The notes: generated by a model from the letters alone, not told the origin. A stretch of 64,000 nucleotides of DNA from Arcanobacterium haemolyticum (GCA_021532125.1 JADYUX010000001.1:434001-498000), one strand, 5' to 3'. Numbered from the stretch's first letter, positions 37,656 through 48,164 are shown. Made by a program: numbers and translations.

Positions 37656-37750
37656 TCGGTGAGTGCGCATGCACCGGCTCCTGATGTAGCTTTGCCACTC
37701 TCGTGCTGCACGTGGTTGCGCGAGCAGACGCCTGGAATCGGCGTGGTGCT

Positions 37751-38767
37751 CTACCTCGTTGTCGGGCGAAATACCTCGACAGCAATCCCTTTACTTTTCT
37801 TACCTTCGCGCGGAATTGTGTGGAGTACGAGAATTTCCCCGGTGCGCAGGTACGGGTCTTCGTCGGGAATAGCGCGAACTACCTCGTCGGCGCACATACG
37901 CCGAATCTCGTGGAATACCGTGCCGAGCGTCGGGCGGTGCATGCAGATCGCGAGCGCCGCCGTACCAGAACCAGGCGTCCGGAGAAGGCTGCGTACTGTG
38001 TCGGTCACGCCTCGTTTTTTGTCGTGGTATGCCGCTTCGGTGAGTTCGTCGCGCAATTCCGGCGGGATACCCGTGGCCTCGCAGTAGGGAGCGATGGTAT
38101 CGGCGCATCGTTTCCAGGGTGACGAGAGCACACTCTCCACTCCGTAAAGGGACAGGGCAAGCGCAAGTGTGGAACTTTGTTTCGTGCCGCGTGTTGTGAG
38201 CGGGCGGCTGTTTTCGCTTCCTTTGCCTTTTTTCCAGTTGGATCGTTTCACCGCACGTGCGTGACGAACGACGAGGATCGGGCGCGTGTCGAGCGCACCT
38301 TCGTTGTGCATGTTTTCGACCCGTCGGAGAATGTCGCGGTCGAGTTTTTCTGTGAGTTTTTCGTACGCTTCGGGGATGCTGACCCAGCGCAGGTCGTCAA
38401 TCTCGTGGGTGGATGCCGGTTTGTAGTGGGGGCGTGCCCGGACTGCCGGGTGGTCTGTGGAGAGTTCCTGGGCGGCCCAGTAGGTCACTTCTTTGAGTTG
38501 GCCGTTTCCGAGACGGTATCTGATCGTTCCGACTGGTCTGCCGAGCGCTACTGCCAGGTGTGTTTCTTCATATATCTCGCGCACGGCACATGCTCGTAGG
38601 CCTTCGTTTCCTTCGAGTTTGCCTTTGGGGAATGACCAGTCATCGTATCGCGGGCGGTGGATGAGGACGACTTCGACACCAGAACCACGAGTGCGCCAGA
38701 TGACTCCGCCGGCTGCGCGCACATTCACTTTTCTCGATGAGCGTGCCGCGTGGTGTTCTTTTGACAC
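37751..38767 (-). CDS. mutT1: MutT1-like fusion: Nudix hydrolase plus histidine phosphatase
   Basis: This 338-residue protein joins an N-terminal Nudix domain to a C-terminal histidine phosphatase, as in mycobacterial MutT1, which degrades oxidised and dinucleoside nucleotides. The Nudix box starts at Gly49 (GKLEGNEG, REIYEET), with His where Gly is usual after EET. The phosphatase RHA motif is at 168-170 (VVRHARAVKR), with a second His in ICMHRPT. The start is GTG at 38767 with GGAGGGATC upstream. It lies 87 bases past ppk on the same strand. Confidence 0.92.
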   Translation of the reverse strand: MSKEHHAARSSRKVNVRAAGGVIWRTRGSGVEVVLIHRPRYDDWSFPKGKLEGNEGLRACAVREIYEETHLAVALGRPVGTIRYRLGNGQLKEVTYWAAQELSTDHPAVRARPHYKPASTHEIDDLRWVSIPEAYEKLTEKLDRDILRRVENMHNEGALDTRPILVVRHARAVKRSNWKKGKGSENSRPLTTRGTKQSSTLALALSLYGVESVLSSPWKRCADTIAPYCEATGIPPELRDELTEAAYHDKKRGVTDTVRSLLRTPGSGTAALAICMHRPTLGTVFHEIRRMCADEVVRAIPDEDPYLRTGEILVLHTIPREGKKSKGIAVEVFRPTTR

Positions 38768-38854
38768 GATCCCTCCTTGAGTGAGTGGCCCGGGTTGCAC
38801 TCGGCGTGGGGTGTACGACGAGGCCGTGACGATCGGATTACGTGTGGTGTCGTT

Positions 38855-41428
38855 CTACTTTCCAGCCACCCGTGCGCGGGCTTGCCGCATGAGGAGGTCT
38901 TGCACGTCCTGGAGTTTTCGGCCTTTGGGACTGACGGAGTGGCGTACCCATCCGTCGGGTTCAAGATGCCATGAGCTTGTCGTATCTGCGCAGGATACCT
39001 CGACGAGTTCAACGAGGGCATCGATCATAGACGAGTCTGTGATCTTGATGAGAGCTTCGATCCGGCGATCGAGGTTGCGATGCATGAGGTCTGCCGAACC
39101 GATGAAGACGTCGGTATCCCCGTCGTTACAGAAGGCATAGATTCGGGAGTGTTCGAGGAAACGCCCGAGGATGGAGCGTACTCGAATTGTGTCGGAGAGG
39201 CCGGGTATTCCAGCTCGGAGGGCGCAGATGCCGCGTACTTGGATGTCTATCGGGACTCCGGCTTGGCTCGCCCGGTAGAGAGCGTCGATCGTGCGTTCGT
39301 CGACGAGGGAGTTGGATTTGAATTTTATCCAGGCCTCTTTACCTGCCTTCTTGTGGGCTATTTCGCGTTCAATTCGCTCAATGAGGCCCTTACGTATGCC
39401 GGTTGGGGCGACGAGGAGGCGGTGGAATTTCGCTTGCGGTGCGTATCCCGATAGCTGGTTGAACAGTCGGGTGAGGTCTTGGCCGACGTCACGGTCGCAT
39501 GTGAGGATTCCGAGGTCTTCGTATCCGCGGGCGGTTTTCGGGTTGTAGTTTCCTGTGCCGACGTGGCAGTAGCGGCGTAGTCCTTCTTCTTCCTGCCGGA
39601 CGACGAGGCAGAGTTTGCAGTGCGTTTTCAGTCCGACGATTCCGTAGACGACGTGGACGCCTGCCTGTTCGAGCTTGCCGGCCCATTCGATGTTCGCTTC
39701 TTCATCGAATCGTGCTTTGATTTCGACGACGGCGAGCACCTGTTTCCCTGCCTGTGCCGCTCTGATGAGGGAGTCGATGATGGGTGAATCCGACGAGGTC
39801 CGGTAGAGAGTCTGTTTGATGGCAAGTACGTGGGGGTCTGCTGCTGCCTGGGCAACGAATTGTTGGACAGAAGTAGAGAATGAGTCGTAGGGGTGGTGGA
39901 GCAGGATATCGTGTCGACGAATTGCCTCGAAGAAGTCTCGGGGTTTCGCTGATTCTACTTCCGCTAGTCCGAACGGAGTGACGGGGACGAACGGCGGGTA
40001 TTTGAGGTTTGGTCTATCGAGATCATGGATGACGTTGAGCCCGGTGAGGTCAAGCGGCGCAGGGAGGCGGAAAACATCGTCATCTCGAATTCCAAGCTCA
40101 CGAACAAGCAGGTGGAGGACATATTCCGAGATGCCTTCCGCGACTTCGAGGCGGACAGCCGGCCCGAATCGGCGCCGTAAGAGCTCCTTCTCCATCGCCG
40201 TCAGGAGGTTCTCGGCGTCGTCTTCTTCCACTTCGAGGTCTTCGTTGCGCGTAACCCGGAATGTGTGGTGCTCAATGATCTCCATACCCGGGAAGAGTTG
40301 ATCGAGGTGCTCACCGATGATTTCCTCGAGCGGCACGTATTTTGTGCGTCCTTCGCGGTCTGCTGGCACATCTTCTGGGCGGTATGCACGGCCTTCAGAA
40401 TCTACGGCAATAAACCGTGGTAGGAGCTGTGGCACTTTGACGCGCGCGAAGAGATCCTTACCCGTTGTGGGGTTACGGAGCACCACAGCAAGGTTGAGTG
40501 ACAGTCCGGAAATGTATGGGAAAGGGTGAGCCGGATCAACGGCAAGCGGTGTCAGCACCGGAAAGATCTGCTTCTTGAAGAACTTCCGAATACGAACTCT
40601 CTCCGATTCAGGGAGATCGTCCCAGTGGAGGATATCGATGCCTACATCCGAGAGCTTCGGCTGCACGTCCTCAGCGAAAACTCGTGCATGGCGCACCATG
40701 AGCTCTTGTGCGCGCTCCATGATTCCTTCAAGTGTTTGACGCGGCGTCAGCCCGGATGCTGAAGTCACAGCCATGCCTGTAGCTATGCGACGTTTGAGTC
40801 CCGCCACGCGAACCATGAAGAATTCGTCGAGATTCGATGCGAAGATTGCGAGGAACCATGCCCGCTCAAGGATCGGAAGTGACTGATCCTCTGCTTGCTC
40901 AAGCACTCGCTCGTTGAATGACAGCCACGAGAGTTCCCGGTCGGCAAAACGTCCCTCCGGTAGCTGTGATTCGTCCAGTGCCCGGCGCTCGCGTTTTGCT
41001 TCTTCGCGCGCACGTTTTGCCATATCGACGAGCGAATGAGTTGAGACGGGGGAACCGAGGCGCAGGCGAGCTCGGGTTCGGGCTCGCTCAGCGAGGACGT
41101 CCTCCGTGTCGGTCGTAGCTTCGTCGACGTCGTCGTCCACAAGGTCTGGATCTTGCTCGGAAGATAACCCCGGGCCAAGGCCGCGATCGTCGGAACTGTC
41201 ACTGTGCACAAGTGAATTGTCGTTATCGGCACCTAACGGGCCGGTGGTCGCGAGCTCGTCGTCGTCAATGGCCTCATCGGCAGGTGACGCCACAGGAATC
41301 GCAGCCGCAGGTCCCGTTTGAGCGTATTCCTCATCCGAGTGCTCAGGTTGTCCGTCAGGCACTGGGGTTCCGGTGTATTCGTCCATCGATCCGACCAATC
41401 TTTCTCGCCCGGAGGGGCCTCCGCTCAT
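38855..41428 (-). CDS. ppk: Polyphosphate kinase
   Basis: This 857-residue PPK1 makes polyphosphate from ATP reversibly. The conserved core starts [20 protein letters not shown] at about residue 158. Later segments [25 protein letters not shown] and [19 protein letters not shown] carry the phospho-His and nucleotide-site regions. The first 150 residues are an acidic low-complexity extension. The start is unsure: ATG at 41428 or ATG at 41386, neither with a clear ribosome site. Confidence 0.95.
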   Translation of the reverse strand: MSGGPSGRERLVGSMDEYTGTPVPDGQPEHSDEEYAQTGPAAAIPVASPADEAIDDDELATTGPLGADNDNSLVHSDSSDDRGLGPGLSSEQDPDLVDDDVDEATTDTEDVLAERARTRARLRLGSPVSTHSLVDMAKRAREEAKRERRALDESQLPEGRFADRELSWLSFNERVLEQAEDQSLPILERAWFLAIFASNLDEFFMVRVAGLKRRIATGMAVTSASGLTPRQTLEGIMERAQELMVRHARVFAEDVQPKLSDVGIDILHWDDLPESERVRIRKFFKKQIFPVLTPLAVDPAHPFPYISGLSLNLAVVLRNPTTGKDLFARVKVPQLLPRFIAVDSEGRAYRPEDVPADREGRTKYVPLEEIIGEHLDQLFPGMEIIEHHTFRVTRNEDLEVEEDDAENLLTAMEKELLRRRFGPAVRLEVAEGISEYVLHLLVRELGIRDDDVFRLPAPLDLTGLNVIHDLDRPNLKYPPFVPVTPFGLAEVESAKPRDFFEAIRRHDILLHHPYDSFSTSVQQFVAQAAADPHVLAIKQTLYRTSSDSPIIDSLIRAAQAGKQVLAVVEIKARFDEEANIEWAGKLEQAGVHVVYGIVGLKTHCKLCLVVRQEEEGLRRYCHVGTGNYNPKTARGYEDLGILTCDRDVGQDLTRLFNQLSGYAPQAKFHRLLVAPTGIRKGLIERIEREIAHKKAGKEAWIKFKSNSLVDERTIDALYRASQAGVPIDIQVRGICALRAGIPGLSDTIRVRSILGRFLEHSRIYAFCNDGDTDVFIGSADLMHRNLDRRIEALIKITDSSMIDALVELVEVSCADTTSSWHLEPDGWVRHSVSPKGRKLQDVQDLLMRQARARVAGK

Positions 41429-41592
41429 ACGTTGATAATGTCACCCTCACTCGTATATCGCGAACTAGTCCACGAACACGAGCATTGTTCACGCTGTCGT
41501 TACCTCTGCGATACCGAGGGATCAGATTGCCGTCGCGCCGCCGTAACTTGGTAGCGGCACTGGCGCAACGGCAACCGCTCATCTGCGCGAGA

Positions 41593-42222
41593 CTACTCAA
41601 GCGCCCCCATGCTGGCGAGCCTGGCGGCCTCGCGCAGTTCACAACCTGTTCGTGCCAACGCCTCGTCGCGGCGCGTTACCTCCGTTGCGAGTGGATGGCG
41701 GTCGTCGGTGATCCACACCGTTCGCACTGATGCAATAAAGTCGACGAAACGCGCCGACTTCGTGAGGACGTCTGTGAATTCCCCGGAGAATCCTCCGGCG
41801 AACACACCGTCCCATAGGGCCCGAACCGCCTCCGCCGACGGCGTCATTGCGATCTTTGCCTCTCCATCGCCGCCTTGTTCCTGATAGAAGGCCCGGGCCA
41901 TGTCGAATCGAGACGTGACATCGTCGCTATAGCGACGAATCCACTCCCGCAGAAGATATCCACGCCAGAGCACACCGGGCAAGGTATCTTCGGGCGACCG
42001 CACCCATGATTCCGCCAAGACATCGACGCCTTCATCCTCAACAAGCGCGAGAATACGCGCAACCGTGTCAGGATCGTCTTCAGCGTGATGGCGCCCCATC
42101 GGCACCAGAGCTTGAGCAGCCGTATGTGCCAACTCCGAGTTATATGCAACGTCCGCTTCGCCCTCAATGGCCTCGATTTGCGCATCGTCCAACTGGGCTG
42201 GGCGCCGTGGTTTCGTACTCAT
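41593..42222 (-). CDS. Hypothetical conserved protein
   Basis: This 209-residue helical acidic protein begins MSTKPRRPAQLDDAQIEAIEGEADVAYN with the family-like core DVLAESWVRSPEDTLPGVLWRGYLLREWI. I do not recognise its function. The ATG has GGAGGTTGAG upstream, so the start is well supported. It is upstream of ppk on the same strand, with 164 bases between. Confidence 0.7.
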   Translation of the reverse strand: MSTKPRRPAQLDDAQIEAIEGEADVAYNSELAHTAAQALVPMGRHHAEDDPDTVARILALVEDEGVDVLAESWVRSPEDTLPGVLWRGYLLREWIRRYSDDVTSRFDMARAFYQEQGGDGEAKIAMTPSAEAVRALWDGVFAGGFSGEFTDVLTKSARFVDFIASVRTVWITDDRHPLATEVTRRDEALARTGCELREAARLASMGALE

Positions 42223-42540
42223 GTCTCAACCTCCTTGTGCCAGTCAGACAATGCCGAGACGACGGCAACCGTCTGACCGAATGACTTACTCTATTCTCCC
42301 TCATTTATCGCGACGAGGGAGAAGATACGGTGATCCTTGTCTCGAGAAATTTACGTGCAGGAACCATATATCCCTCTCTTGGCATGGCAAGCTTCATGAG
42401 TACACCGTCAGGAACTGAACGCGCCCGTCGTGTCACATATCGCCTCTCCCCTGCCGAAACGCAACAACGTGACTATGACCATCCTCAATGTGCCAGAGAG
42501 AGACGAAACGGGTATCATAGACAAGTCGCACATCGTGCGA

Positions 42541-42613
42541 GGGCCTATAGCTCAATTGGCAGAGCAGCGTCCTTTTAAGTCGTGGGTTCTGGGTTCGAGT
42601 CCCAGTGGGCCTA
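42541..42613 (+). tRNA. tRNA-Lys (TTT)
   Basis: A 73-base cloverleaf: acceptor GGGCCTA with TGGGCCT (two G-U pairs), D arm GCTC/GAGC, anticodon loop CTTTTAA with anticodon TTT, T arm CTGGG-TTCGAGT-CCCAG. The anticodon stem GCGTC/GTCGT has a central T-T mismatch. CCA is not encoded. Confidence 0.93.
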
Positions 42614-42619
42614 CAGATA

Positions 42620-42652
42620 AACGCCATGTTCAGCAAGAACATGGCGTTTTCT
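42620..42652 (+). terminator. Intrinsic terminator after tRNA-Lys
   Basis: A perfect 12-base-pair stem (42620-42631 with 42637-42648) with loop AGCAA is followed by TT and a T-rich tail, seven bases past the tRNA. Confidence 0.85.
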
Positions 42653-42680
42653 GTGTCGACGAGACCCGCGTCCGCCGCAC

Positions 42681-43568
42681 CTATGCCGTCGATGGCTCTG
42701 GATTCGTATGGTGCCCCTCGGGAAGCGTGGCAAGAAGTACCGCGACTGAAACCGCAATAAGTCCAATAACCTCAGCATGATTAGGTATCTGCCCCAGCAT
42801 GAGCACCCCGAGCAAAAGGCTCGTCGCCGGGAAAAGCGACCCCAATAACGCAAACGACGCAGGCGGCATAAGGCGCATAACAACCTGATCGACAGCATAC
42901 GGCACGACGGATGACATCACGCCCACTGCCAGCATCGTCGCCAACACATGCCAGTTCGTCGCCGCAGCATGAATCACAGGGAAACTAAACGGCACATAGA
43001 TCACGGCAGCAATGACCATGGCCCACATGAGCGAATCCATCGACCGCCCACCCGTGGCCAATCCACGGCCAACGACGATGTACAAGGCCCACAATCCGCC
43101 AGCGACGAAAGCCATGACAACACCGAAAGCTACACCGGGTGCATGAAGATCCACACCAGCCCACGAGATGAGAAACACCCCGCCGCAAGCCAGAACAATT
43201 CCCGACCAGACTTTCCATCCACGCCCGGTGAATGCCGCGAGCACCACTGGCCCGACATACTCCAACGCGACAGCAGTGCCGAGGGGAATATGGTTAATCG
43301 CCACGTAAAAACAGAGGTTCATTCCTCCGAGGATCAAACCAAATAACGCTGTAATCCGTAAACCGCGCCAGTCGATGCGTCCATCCTCCCGCCGCAAAAT
43401 ATGGCGGCGCCACACGGCAAGGATCACTGCCCCGCAAAAGATCCTGCCCCATGCAACGGAAAGCGCAGGAATCGTCGCAAATAACCCAACCGCGAGCGCA
43501 GCGCCAGCGTATTGTGTGAGCCCAGATGCAATGACGAGGGCGGGTGCCAGGCGTTGCCCAGCGGGCAT
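42681..43568 (-). CDS. EamA/DMT-family transporter (RhtA-like)
   Basis: This 295-residue membrane protein has ten hydrophobic segments in two EamA repeats, for example ALFGLILGGMNLCFYVAINHIPLGTAVALEYVGP and AVGVMSSVVPYAVDQVVMRL. The AVALEYVGPV segment is typical of the RhtA branch, which exports threonine and homoserine. It starts two bases before the msrB stop. The substrate is not determined. Confidence 0.85.
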   Translation of the reverse strand: MPAGQRLAPALVIASGLTQYAGAALAVGLFATIPALSVAWGRIFCGAVILAVWRRHILRREDGRIDWRGLRITALFGLILGGMNLCFYVAINHIPLGTAVALEYVGPVVLAAFTGRGWKVWSGIVLACGGVFLISWAGVDLHAPGVAFGVVMAFVAGGLWALYIVVGRGLATGGRSMDSLMWAMVIAAVIYVPFSFPVIHAAATNWHVLATMLAVGVMSSVVPYAVDQVVMRLMPPASFALLGSLFPATSLLLGVLMLGQIPNHAEVIGLIAVSVAVLLATLPEGHHTNPEPSTA

Positions 43569-43570
43569 AT

Positions 43571-43984
43571 TTACTCCTCAGGTTCGAAGGTGAGGCACAC
43601 CGAGTTCATGCAGTATCGCTGGCCAGTTGGGGTGTGGGGCGCATCTGGGAAGACGTGGCCGAGGTGGGACTGGCAGTTTTTGCAACGCACTTCAATGCGG
43701 GGGTATCCGAGCTTGTAATCGACGTCGGTTGTGACGGCGTCGGCGTTGATCGGGTCGTAGAAGCTCGGCCACCCGCATCCGGCATCAAATTTCGTTGCGG
43801 ATCGGAACAATTCTGCTCCGCAGGCGCGGCATTTGTAGATGCCTTCGCGATCCTCGTTGAGAAGTTCACCAGTGAAGGGTTTTTCCGTTCCAGCTTCACG
43901 TAAGACGTGGAATTCGACGGGGTTAAGAACGGCGCGCCACTCGTCGTCAGTTTGAGGGAGGCGAGGGGTTTCGTTGCTTGGCAT
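43571..43984 (-). CDS. msrB: Peptide-methionine (R)-S-oxide reductase
   Basis: This 137-residue MsrB repairs methionine-R-sulfoxide in proteins. Zinc cysteines are in [11 protein letters not shown] and [10 protein letters not shown]. The catalytic Cys is in RYCMNSVCL, and [10 protein letters not shown] is the substrate region. ATG at 43984 (or 43987, an adjacent Met) follows AAAGGAG. A longer frame to 44035 has no ribosome site. It is followed by the EamA transporter. Confidence 0.95.
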   Translation of the reverse strand: MPSNETPRLPQTDDEWRAVLNPVEFHVLREAGTEKPFTGELLNEDREGIYKCRACGAELFRSATKFDAGCGWPSFYDPINADAVTTDVDYKLGYPRIEVRCKNCQSHLGHVFPDAPHTPTGQRYCMNSVCLTFEPEE

Positions 43985-44114
43985 CATGAACTCCTTTACT
44001 CGGGTAGCCATTTTACTCGGAGCTGGGAGCTCCATCCGGGGTCGCTCATCACACTTTCATGGCGCTGGGAAACCCATGATGGCAGCGCTTCACGGGCGGG
44101 TGTAAGGAATCTCG

Positions 44115-45866
44115 CTACTCGCCACGCGTCTTTGTCGCTTCAGTTGAGTCGGGCTTTTCCTCTTCCTTCACGTGGAGAACGGTGGTCGAGGTCGTGCCGC
44201 GGTCGTCGCTGTTTGCCGGCTCGTCAGCACCTGCATGTTCCCCTTCTTTGGCCTTGCGGCGCTCAAGCGTATCTTCACGTTCGCGCAGCACGTCCTCCCC
44301 TGGCCCAGCAAATTCTTGGCCGCGCTTTTCAGCTTTGACGGAGCCTGTGAAAATGGACGACTCGTGCCCTGGGGCCTGACCGGGAGCTTCAGATTCTTCG
44401 TCGCGCTGCTCGATGGGCACGCGCATGGGGCCGTCAACGCCAAGTTCACTCATGTCAAGGACGGTCGTTTCAGCCAGTTGTTCCTCGACATGCGCCGGGA
44501 CAATGAGCCCACCTACAACCGCTACATCGTCGCCTTGTCGTGACGAAGCCTTCGGGCGTTTACCCTTCCACAGTTTTCGTTTCTTTGGCGCCATCGCTGG
44601 TGAGGGGGATGCCGGGGCGGCGGATTCAACGATCTCGTCGTCACCAGCACGTGCCGACGTGTCGTCACCATCCTCAAAGGGCTCGTCTTCGTCGTGACGG
44701 ACAAACCTCCCGGCATCCACATCGTCACCCGTCAACGCACGAGAATGTGGCACCGCATCTGGTGCGCTCTCCTGAATCCAGCGCACCAAGTGCTCACGCA
44801 CGTAGTACTTGAGATCGGTAAGTTTGCTTGCGTTCTCTGCCGAGAGGAGAACTGAAACTTGGAGGCGGTTCGCCGTAGCATCCCTGACCTGCAAGATCCC
44901 GGTATCTCCATCCCACAAGTCTGTCTTGGCGAGGATCTTGTTAAGCTCTGCTCTCATCCGGCCGATGGGCGCCTTCCAGTCCAGGTCAAAATCAACGTAG
45001 CCCAAGAGATCCGGTGTGCGGCGGGTCCAGTTTTCAAACGTCTTTGTCGTCATTTGCGACGAGGGAACAATCAACCGGCGACCATCCCACACTTTCAGTA
45101 CAACGTACGTCAGTGTGATCTCCTCAACGGTTGTAAATTCTTTCTCCCACACGACGATGTCGCCCATGCGAATGGAATCAGAGAAGGCGAGCTGGAGACC
45201 AGCAAAAACGTTGCCCAGTGTGGACTGTGCAGCAATACCGACAACCACCGACAAGAGGCTTGCTGAGGTAAAGAGCGTGGTACCGAGCGCCCGCGCCGCC
45301 GGGAAGGTCATGAGGACGAGGCTGATTCCCAAAACCCAAATGGCGACCATGAGGATTCGGTGGAGAATTTGTAGCTGAGTTTGGACCTTCCGGTAGCGCG
45401 ATGCCCCCGAGCTTTGCATTCGGTGGAGAGCGGTTTTTTCCACACCGTCGACGAGGGCCGCCACGAACCACGTTGCGGCCACAATGACGAGCACGAGAAA
45501 TGCATGTTCAAGGTTGGACCGCAGCGAGGGTGCTTCGTCCCCCGACGGGACTGTCCACACAATATGCATGCCGATCCACGCACCTGCGACCGCGAAAACA
45601 AGCTTGATCGGGCGCCCCACGGCTTTGACAACTGTGCGGATAAGCGGCTTGCGCCTCGCAACGTAGGTGAGGAAACCCTGAATAACGAGGGCGACGATGA
45701 CGCCGACAACGAGGCCGACTGCGACTCCGATGAGGATGGCGAGAGTGTCGACAGTTGCGCTCACGACCTCCTCTACCGTCGTATCAGTGGATGGGGAATC
45801 CGTGGGAGTCTCGCCCGCAGCGAGAATCGAGGACATGCGGGAACCGAGTAGCGCTGAAGGTGCCAT
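44115..45866 (-). CDS. mscS: MscS-family mechanosensitive ion channel
   Basis: This 583-residue membrane protein releases solutes on hypo-osmotic shock. Four or so hydrophobic segments are in residues 40-230. The pore-lining helix and beta-domain junction appear as LLSVVVGIAAQSTLGNVFAGLQLAFSD and MGDIVVWEKEFTTVEEITLTYVVLKVWDGR. The C-terminal 220 residues are charged, low-complexity and rich in Glu, Asp and Lys, as in many actinobacterial MscS proteins. The exact ATG (45866 or 45836) is uncertain. Confidence 0.92.
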   Translation of the reverse strand: MAPSALLGSRMSSILAAGETPTDSPSTDTTVEEVVSATVDTLAILIGVAVGLVVGVIVALVIQGFLTYVARRKPLIRTVVKAVGRPIKLVFAVAGAWIGMHIVWTVPSGDEAPSLRSNLEHAFLVLVIVAATWFVAALVDGVEKTALHRMQSSGASRYRKVQTQLQILHRILMVAIWVLGISLVLMTFPAARALGTTLFTSASLLSVVVGIAAQSTLGNVFAGLQLAFSDSIRMGDIVVWEKEFTTVEEITLTYVVLKVWDGRRLIVPSSQMTTKTFENWTRRTPDLLGYVDFDLDWKAPIGRMRAELNKILAKTDLWDGDTGILQVRDATANRLQVSVLLSAENASKLTDLKYYVREHLVRWIQESAPDAVPHSRALTGDDVDAGRFVRHDEDEPFEDGDDTSARAGDDEIVESAAPASPSPAMAPKKRKLWKGKRPKASSRQGDDVAVVGGLIVPAHVEEQLAETTVLDMSELGVDGPMRVPIEQRDEESEAPGQAPGHESSIFTGSVKAEKRGQEFAGPGEDVLREREDTLERRKAKEGEHAGADEPANSDDRGTTSTTVLHVKEEEKPDSTEATKTRGE

Positions 45867-46175
45867 GCCTCAAGGCTAGAACATTGTTCTTAAAGAAGGA
45901 TGGGTACCTCCTTGGGTCGGACGCACCACCATCGCTAGTTGGGATTCAGTCGGGAGAGATCGGCTCGTAGGGCCATCCTGATAGGAACGACGATCACCGT
46001 CGAGCGTGCAACCTGCACCAATACTGTGAGCCGGGATACGTTTTCGAGACGTGGACGAGGCAGCCACACAAACGTGTTCCCGCGGGGCCACACATCCTCA
46101 CTCAATAAAACGGCTTATTTTCACCGAAAAGTAGGGCTACAACAATTCCGTGACCCAGTACACACGCTCTCGATT
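45867..46175. other. Non-coding gap between mscS and tRNA operon
   Basis: About 310 bases must hold the mscS promoter on the minus strand. No gene, repeat or RNA motif is recognised. Confidence 0.4.
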
Positions 46176-46204
46176 TTGCCACCGAGCGATTTTCTGTCTA
46201 AGCT
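46176..46204 (+). promoter_or_regulatory. Predicted promoter of the Glu-Asp-Phe tRNA operon
   Basis: TTGCCA (46176-46181), a 17-base spacer and TAAGCT (46199-46204) form a near-consensus promoter 52 bases before the first tRNA. Confidence 0.6.
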
Positions 46205-46255
46205 TTAGGAGTTCCACCAAGCAGGAATTGCTGGGAAGCGGGTGAAAGCCCGGAG

Positions 46256-46328
46256 GCCCCCATCGTCTAGTGGTCTAGGACACCGCCCTTTCACGGCGGC
46301 GACACCAGTTCGAACCTGGTTGGGGGTA
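46256..46328 (+). tRNA. tRNA-Glu (TTC)
   Basis: Acceptor GCCCCCA/TGGGGGT, anticodon loop CTTTCAC with anticodon TTC, and T arm CCAGTTCGAACCTGG. It is first of three clustered tRNAs. CCA is not encoded. Confidence 0.96.
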
Positions 46329-46351
46329 CTGAGGTCAATACCTCTCGTATT

Positions 46352-46425
46352 GGCCCCGTAGCGCAGTTGGTTAGCGCGCCGCCCTGTCACGGCGGAGGTC
46401 GCGGGTTCAAGTCCCGTCGGGGTCG
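46352..46425 (+). tRNA. tRNA-Asp (GTC)
   Basis: Acceptor GGCCCCG/CGGGGTC, anticodon stem CCGCC/GGCGG, anticodon GTC and T arm GCGGGTTCAAGTCCCGT. It lies 23 bases after tRNA-Glu. Confidence 0.96.
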
Positions 46426-46461
46426 CAGTGAATGCCCGGGAAACCGGGTATTTCAATATCT

Positions 46462-46537
46462 GGCTCTGTAGCTCAGTTGGTAGAGCGTTCGACTGAAAAT
46501 CGAAAGGTCACCGGATCGACGCCGGTCGGAGCCACCA
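46462..46537 (+). tRNA. tRNA-Phe (GAA)
   Basis: Acceptor GGCTCTG/CGGAGCC (one G-U type pair), anticodon loop CTGAAAA with anticodon GAA, and an encoded CCA at 46535-46537. It is the last of the cluster, followed by a terminator. Confidence 0.94.
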
Positions 46538-46540
46538 GAC

Positions 46541-46567
46541 AAAACCCCTGGCAACGCCGGGGGTTTT
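46541..46567 (+). terminator. Intrinsic terminator of the tRNA operon
   Basis: AAAACCCC(T)GGC and GCC(G)GGGGTTTT pair around AAC, with TTTT at the end, four bases after tRNA-Phe. Confidence 0.85.
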
Positions 46568-46588
46568 CTGTTTCCTCCCCTTCTCACA

Positions 46589-46625
46589 TAAAACGGGTGT
46601 GGGCACCTTAGGCACCCACACCCGT
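46589..46625 (-). terminator. Terminator of the L-xylulokinase-like gene
   Basis: ACGGGTGTGGG and CCCACACCCGT form an 11-base-pair stem. On the minus strand it is followed by TTTTATG, 25 bases past the kinase stop. Confidence 0.75.
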
Positions 46626-46649
46626 CCGTTTCGTCAATCCGACGATCCC

Positions 46650-48164
46650 TTACTTCTTCATCTCGTCCCACCAGGGCTTCATGAGTTCAATGAGCGAACG
46701 GTAATGCTCATAGCGTTCGCGCATCGGTTCCACCTGGTCAGCTTGGGGCTCAACAAATGCCATATCAGGGCCCATATGCTCATTGGCTTCCTCAAGGTCC
46801 TTGAAAAGGCCAACAGAGACACCTGCGACCATTGCGCCGCCCAGTGCGCCAGATTCGCCGCCGACGGGCAGACCGATGGGCATATTGAATGTATTGGCGA
46901 GAATCTGTGGCCATGTCCGAGACATCGCAACTCCACCAGAAACACGAACGTCACTGACGTTGAACGCCTCGATGAGGGGCGCTGAGTGATGGAGGTGGTT
47001 GAACGCAAGCGCCTCGTAGATCGCTCGGAACATGTTGCCACGAGTATGCCACGCACGGATACCCGCGAACGTTCCAGAAGCATCAATGCCCATAGGGTTG
47101 CCATAGAGATACGGAATGAAGGTGACGTAGTCGTCCCCCATACCGAGTTTCTCGACTTCGTGATCCACGAATGCGTATGGGTTCAATCCCGACTGCTTGA
47201 GGATATCGTGCTCGGTCTTGCAGAGTTTTCCAACGAACCACTCAAGATTTGATGCGCCTGCTGGCGAGATGGACATATTCAGCCATTCGCCCTTATTGAC
47301 GAAGGCGCGCGCGAACCACTGCGGATCAACCTTCGGTTTGCTTGAGATGACGACGTTCATTGACCACGTACCGGCCATGAGCGCCATCTGTCCACAGCTC
47401 ACCGCACCGGTACCGATCGTTCCGGCATCCACGTCGTGCATACCTGCGATGACTGGCAGACCTTCTGGCAGGCCCGTCTCGCGAGCGGCTTGCGCCGTGA
47501 TGTAGCCTGCAATGTCGCCCGAGTTGTTAATCGGAGCTTTCTTGTCCTTGAGGACGTCCAGGCCGTAAATCTCAAAGGCTTCATCTGAATACTCTTGAGT
47601 GTTCACATCGGTGAAGGCCTGGCTTGCACTAGTAATGTCTGTGCCGATCGTTCCCGTCAGCTTCGTGCGCAGGTAATCGTGAGCGAGTATGAAGTAACGC
47701 GCCTTATCAATCGACTCTCGTTCGTTGTCGTACAGCCAGCGAAGCACAGCACCCGGGGATGCCGGCCCAACATTTTGCCCTGTCACGCGGAGGAGGTCTG
47801 CTTCCTTCGTGGCGTTGAGGTGTGCAGCCGTATCAATAGCTCGCGTATCAAGCGAGAGAATGCCGGGGCGCACTTCCTCACCATCTTCGTCGACAAGCCA
47901 CACGCCGTCACCGTGGGCATCAACGGCAACAGCAGCGAATTCGTAGGTACCGACTGCTTCTACTTGAGCGGTGAGATCACGCAGCATTGACGAGAGGACT
48001 TCCCAGAATTCAGCCCCGCGACGCTCAATCCAGTGCGGGCGCGGAATAGACTGCGGCGACCGCTCACGGGATTCGAAACGCGCTACACCATTAGTGTCGA
48101 AGGCAACCGCCTTCATACCAGTCAAGCCAATGTCGATGCCGACGAGTAGTTTGTTGGAATGCAC
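46650..48164 (-). CDS. FGGY-family kinase, L-xylulokinase (LyxK)-like
   Basis: This 504-residue kinase resembles Escherichia coli LyxK along its length. The N-terminus is VGIDIGLTGMKAVAFD. Later segments AHDYLRTKLTG, LMAGTWSMN, SPAGASNLEWFVGKL, IPYLYGNPMGID and FRAIYEALAFNHLHH match LyxK counterparts. It would phosphorylate L-xylulose, 3-keto-L-gulonate or a similar ketose. The start is GTG at 48164 with AAGGAG upstream. It is 29 bases downstream of the TIM-barrel epimerase on the same strand, forming an epimerase-kinase pair. Confidence 0.86.
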   Translation of the reverse strand: MHSNKLLVGIDIGLTGMKAVAFDTNGVARFESRERSPQSIPRPHWIERRGAEFWEVLSSMLRDLTAQVEAVGTYEFAAVAVDAHGDGVWLVDEDGEEVRPGILSLDTRAIDTAAHLNATKEADLLRVTGQNVGPASPGAVLRWLYDNERESIDKARYFILAHDYLRTKLTGTIGTDITSASQAFTDVNTQEYSDEAFEIYGLDVLKDKKAPINNSGDIAGYITAQAARETGLPEGLPVIAGMHDVDAGTIGTGAVSCGQMALMAGTWSMNVVISSKPKVDPQWFARAFVNKGEWLNMSISPAGASNLEWFVGKLCKTEHDILKQSGLNPYAFVDHEVEKLGMGDDYVTFIPYLYGNPMGIDASGTFAGIRAWHTRGNMFRAIYEALAFNHLHHSAPLIEAFNVSDVRVSGGVAMSRTWPQILANTFNMPIGLPVGGESGALGGAMVAGVSVGLFKDLEEANEHMGPDMAFVEPQADQVEPMRERYEHYRSLIELMKPWWDEMKK

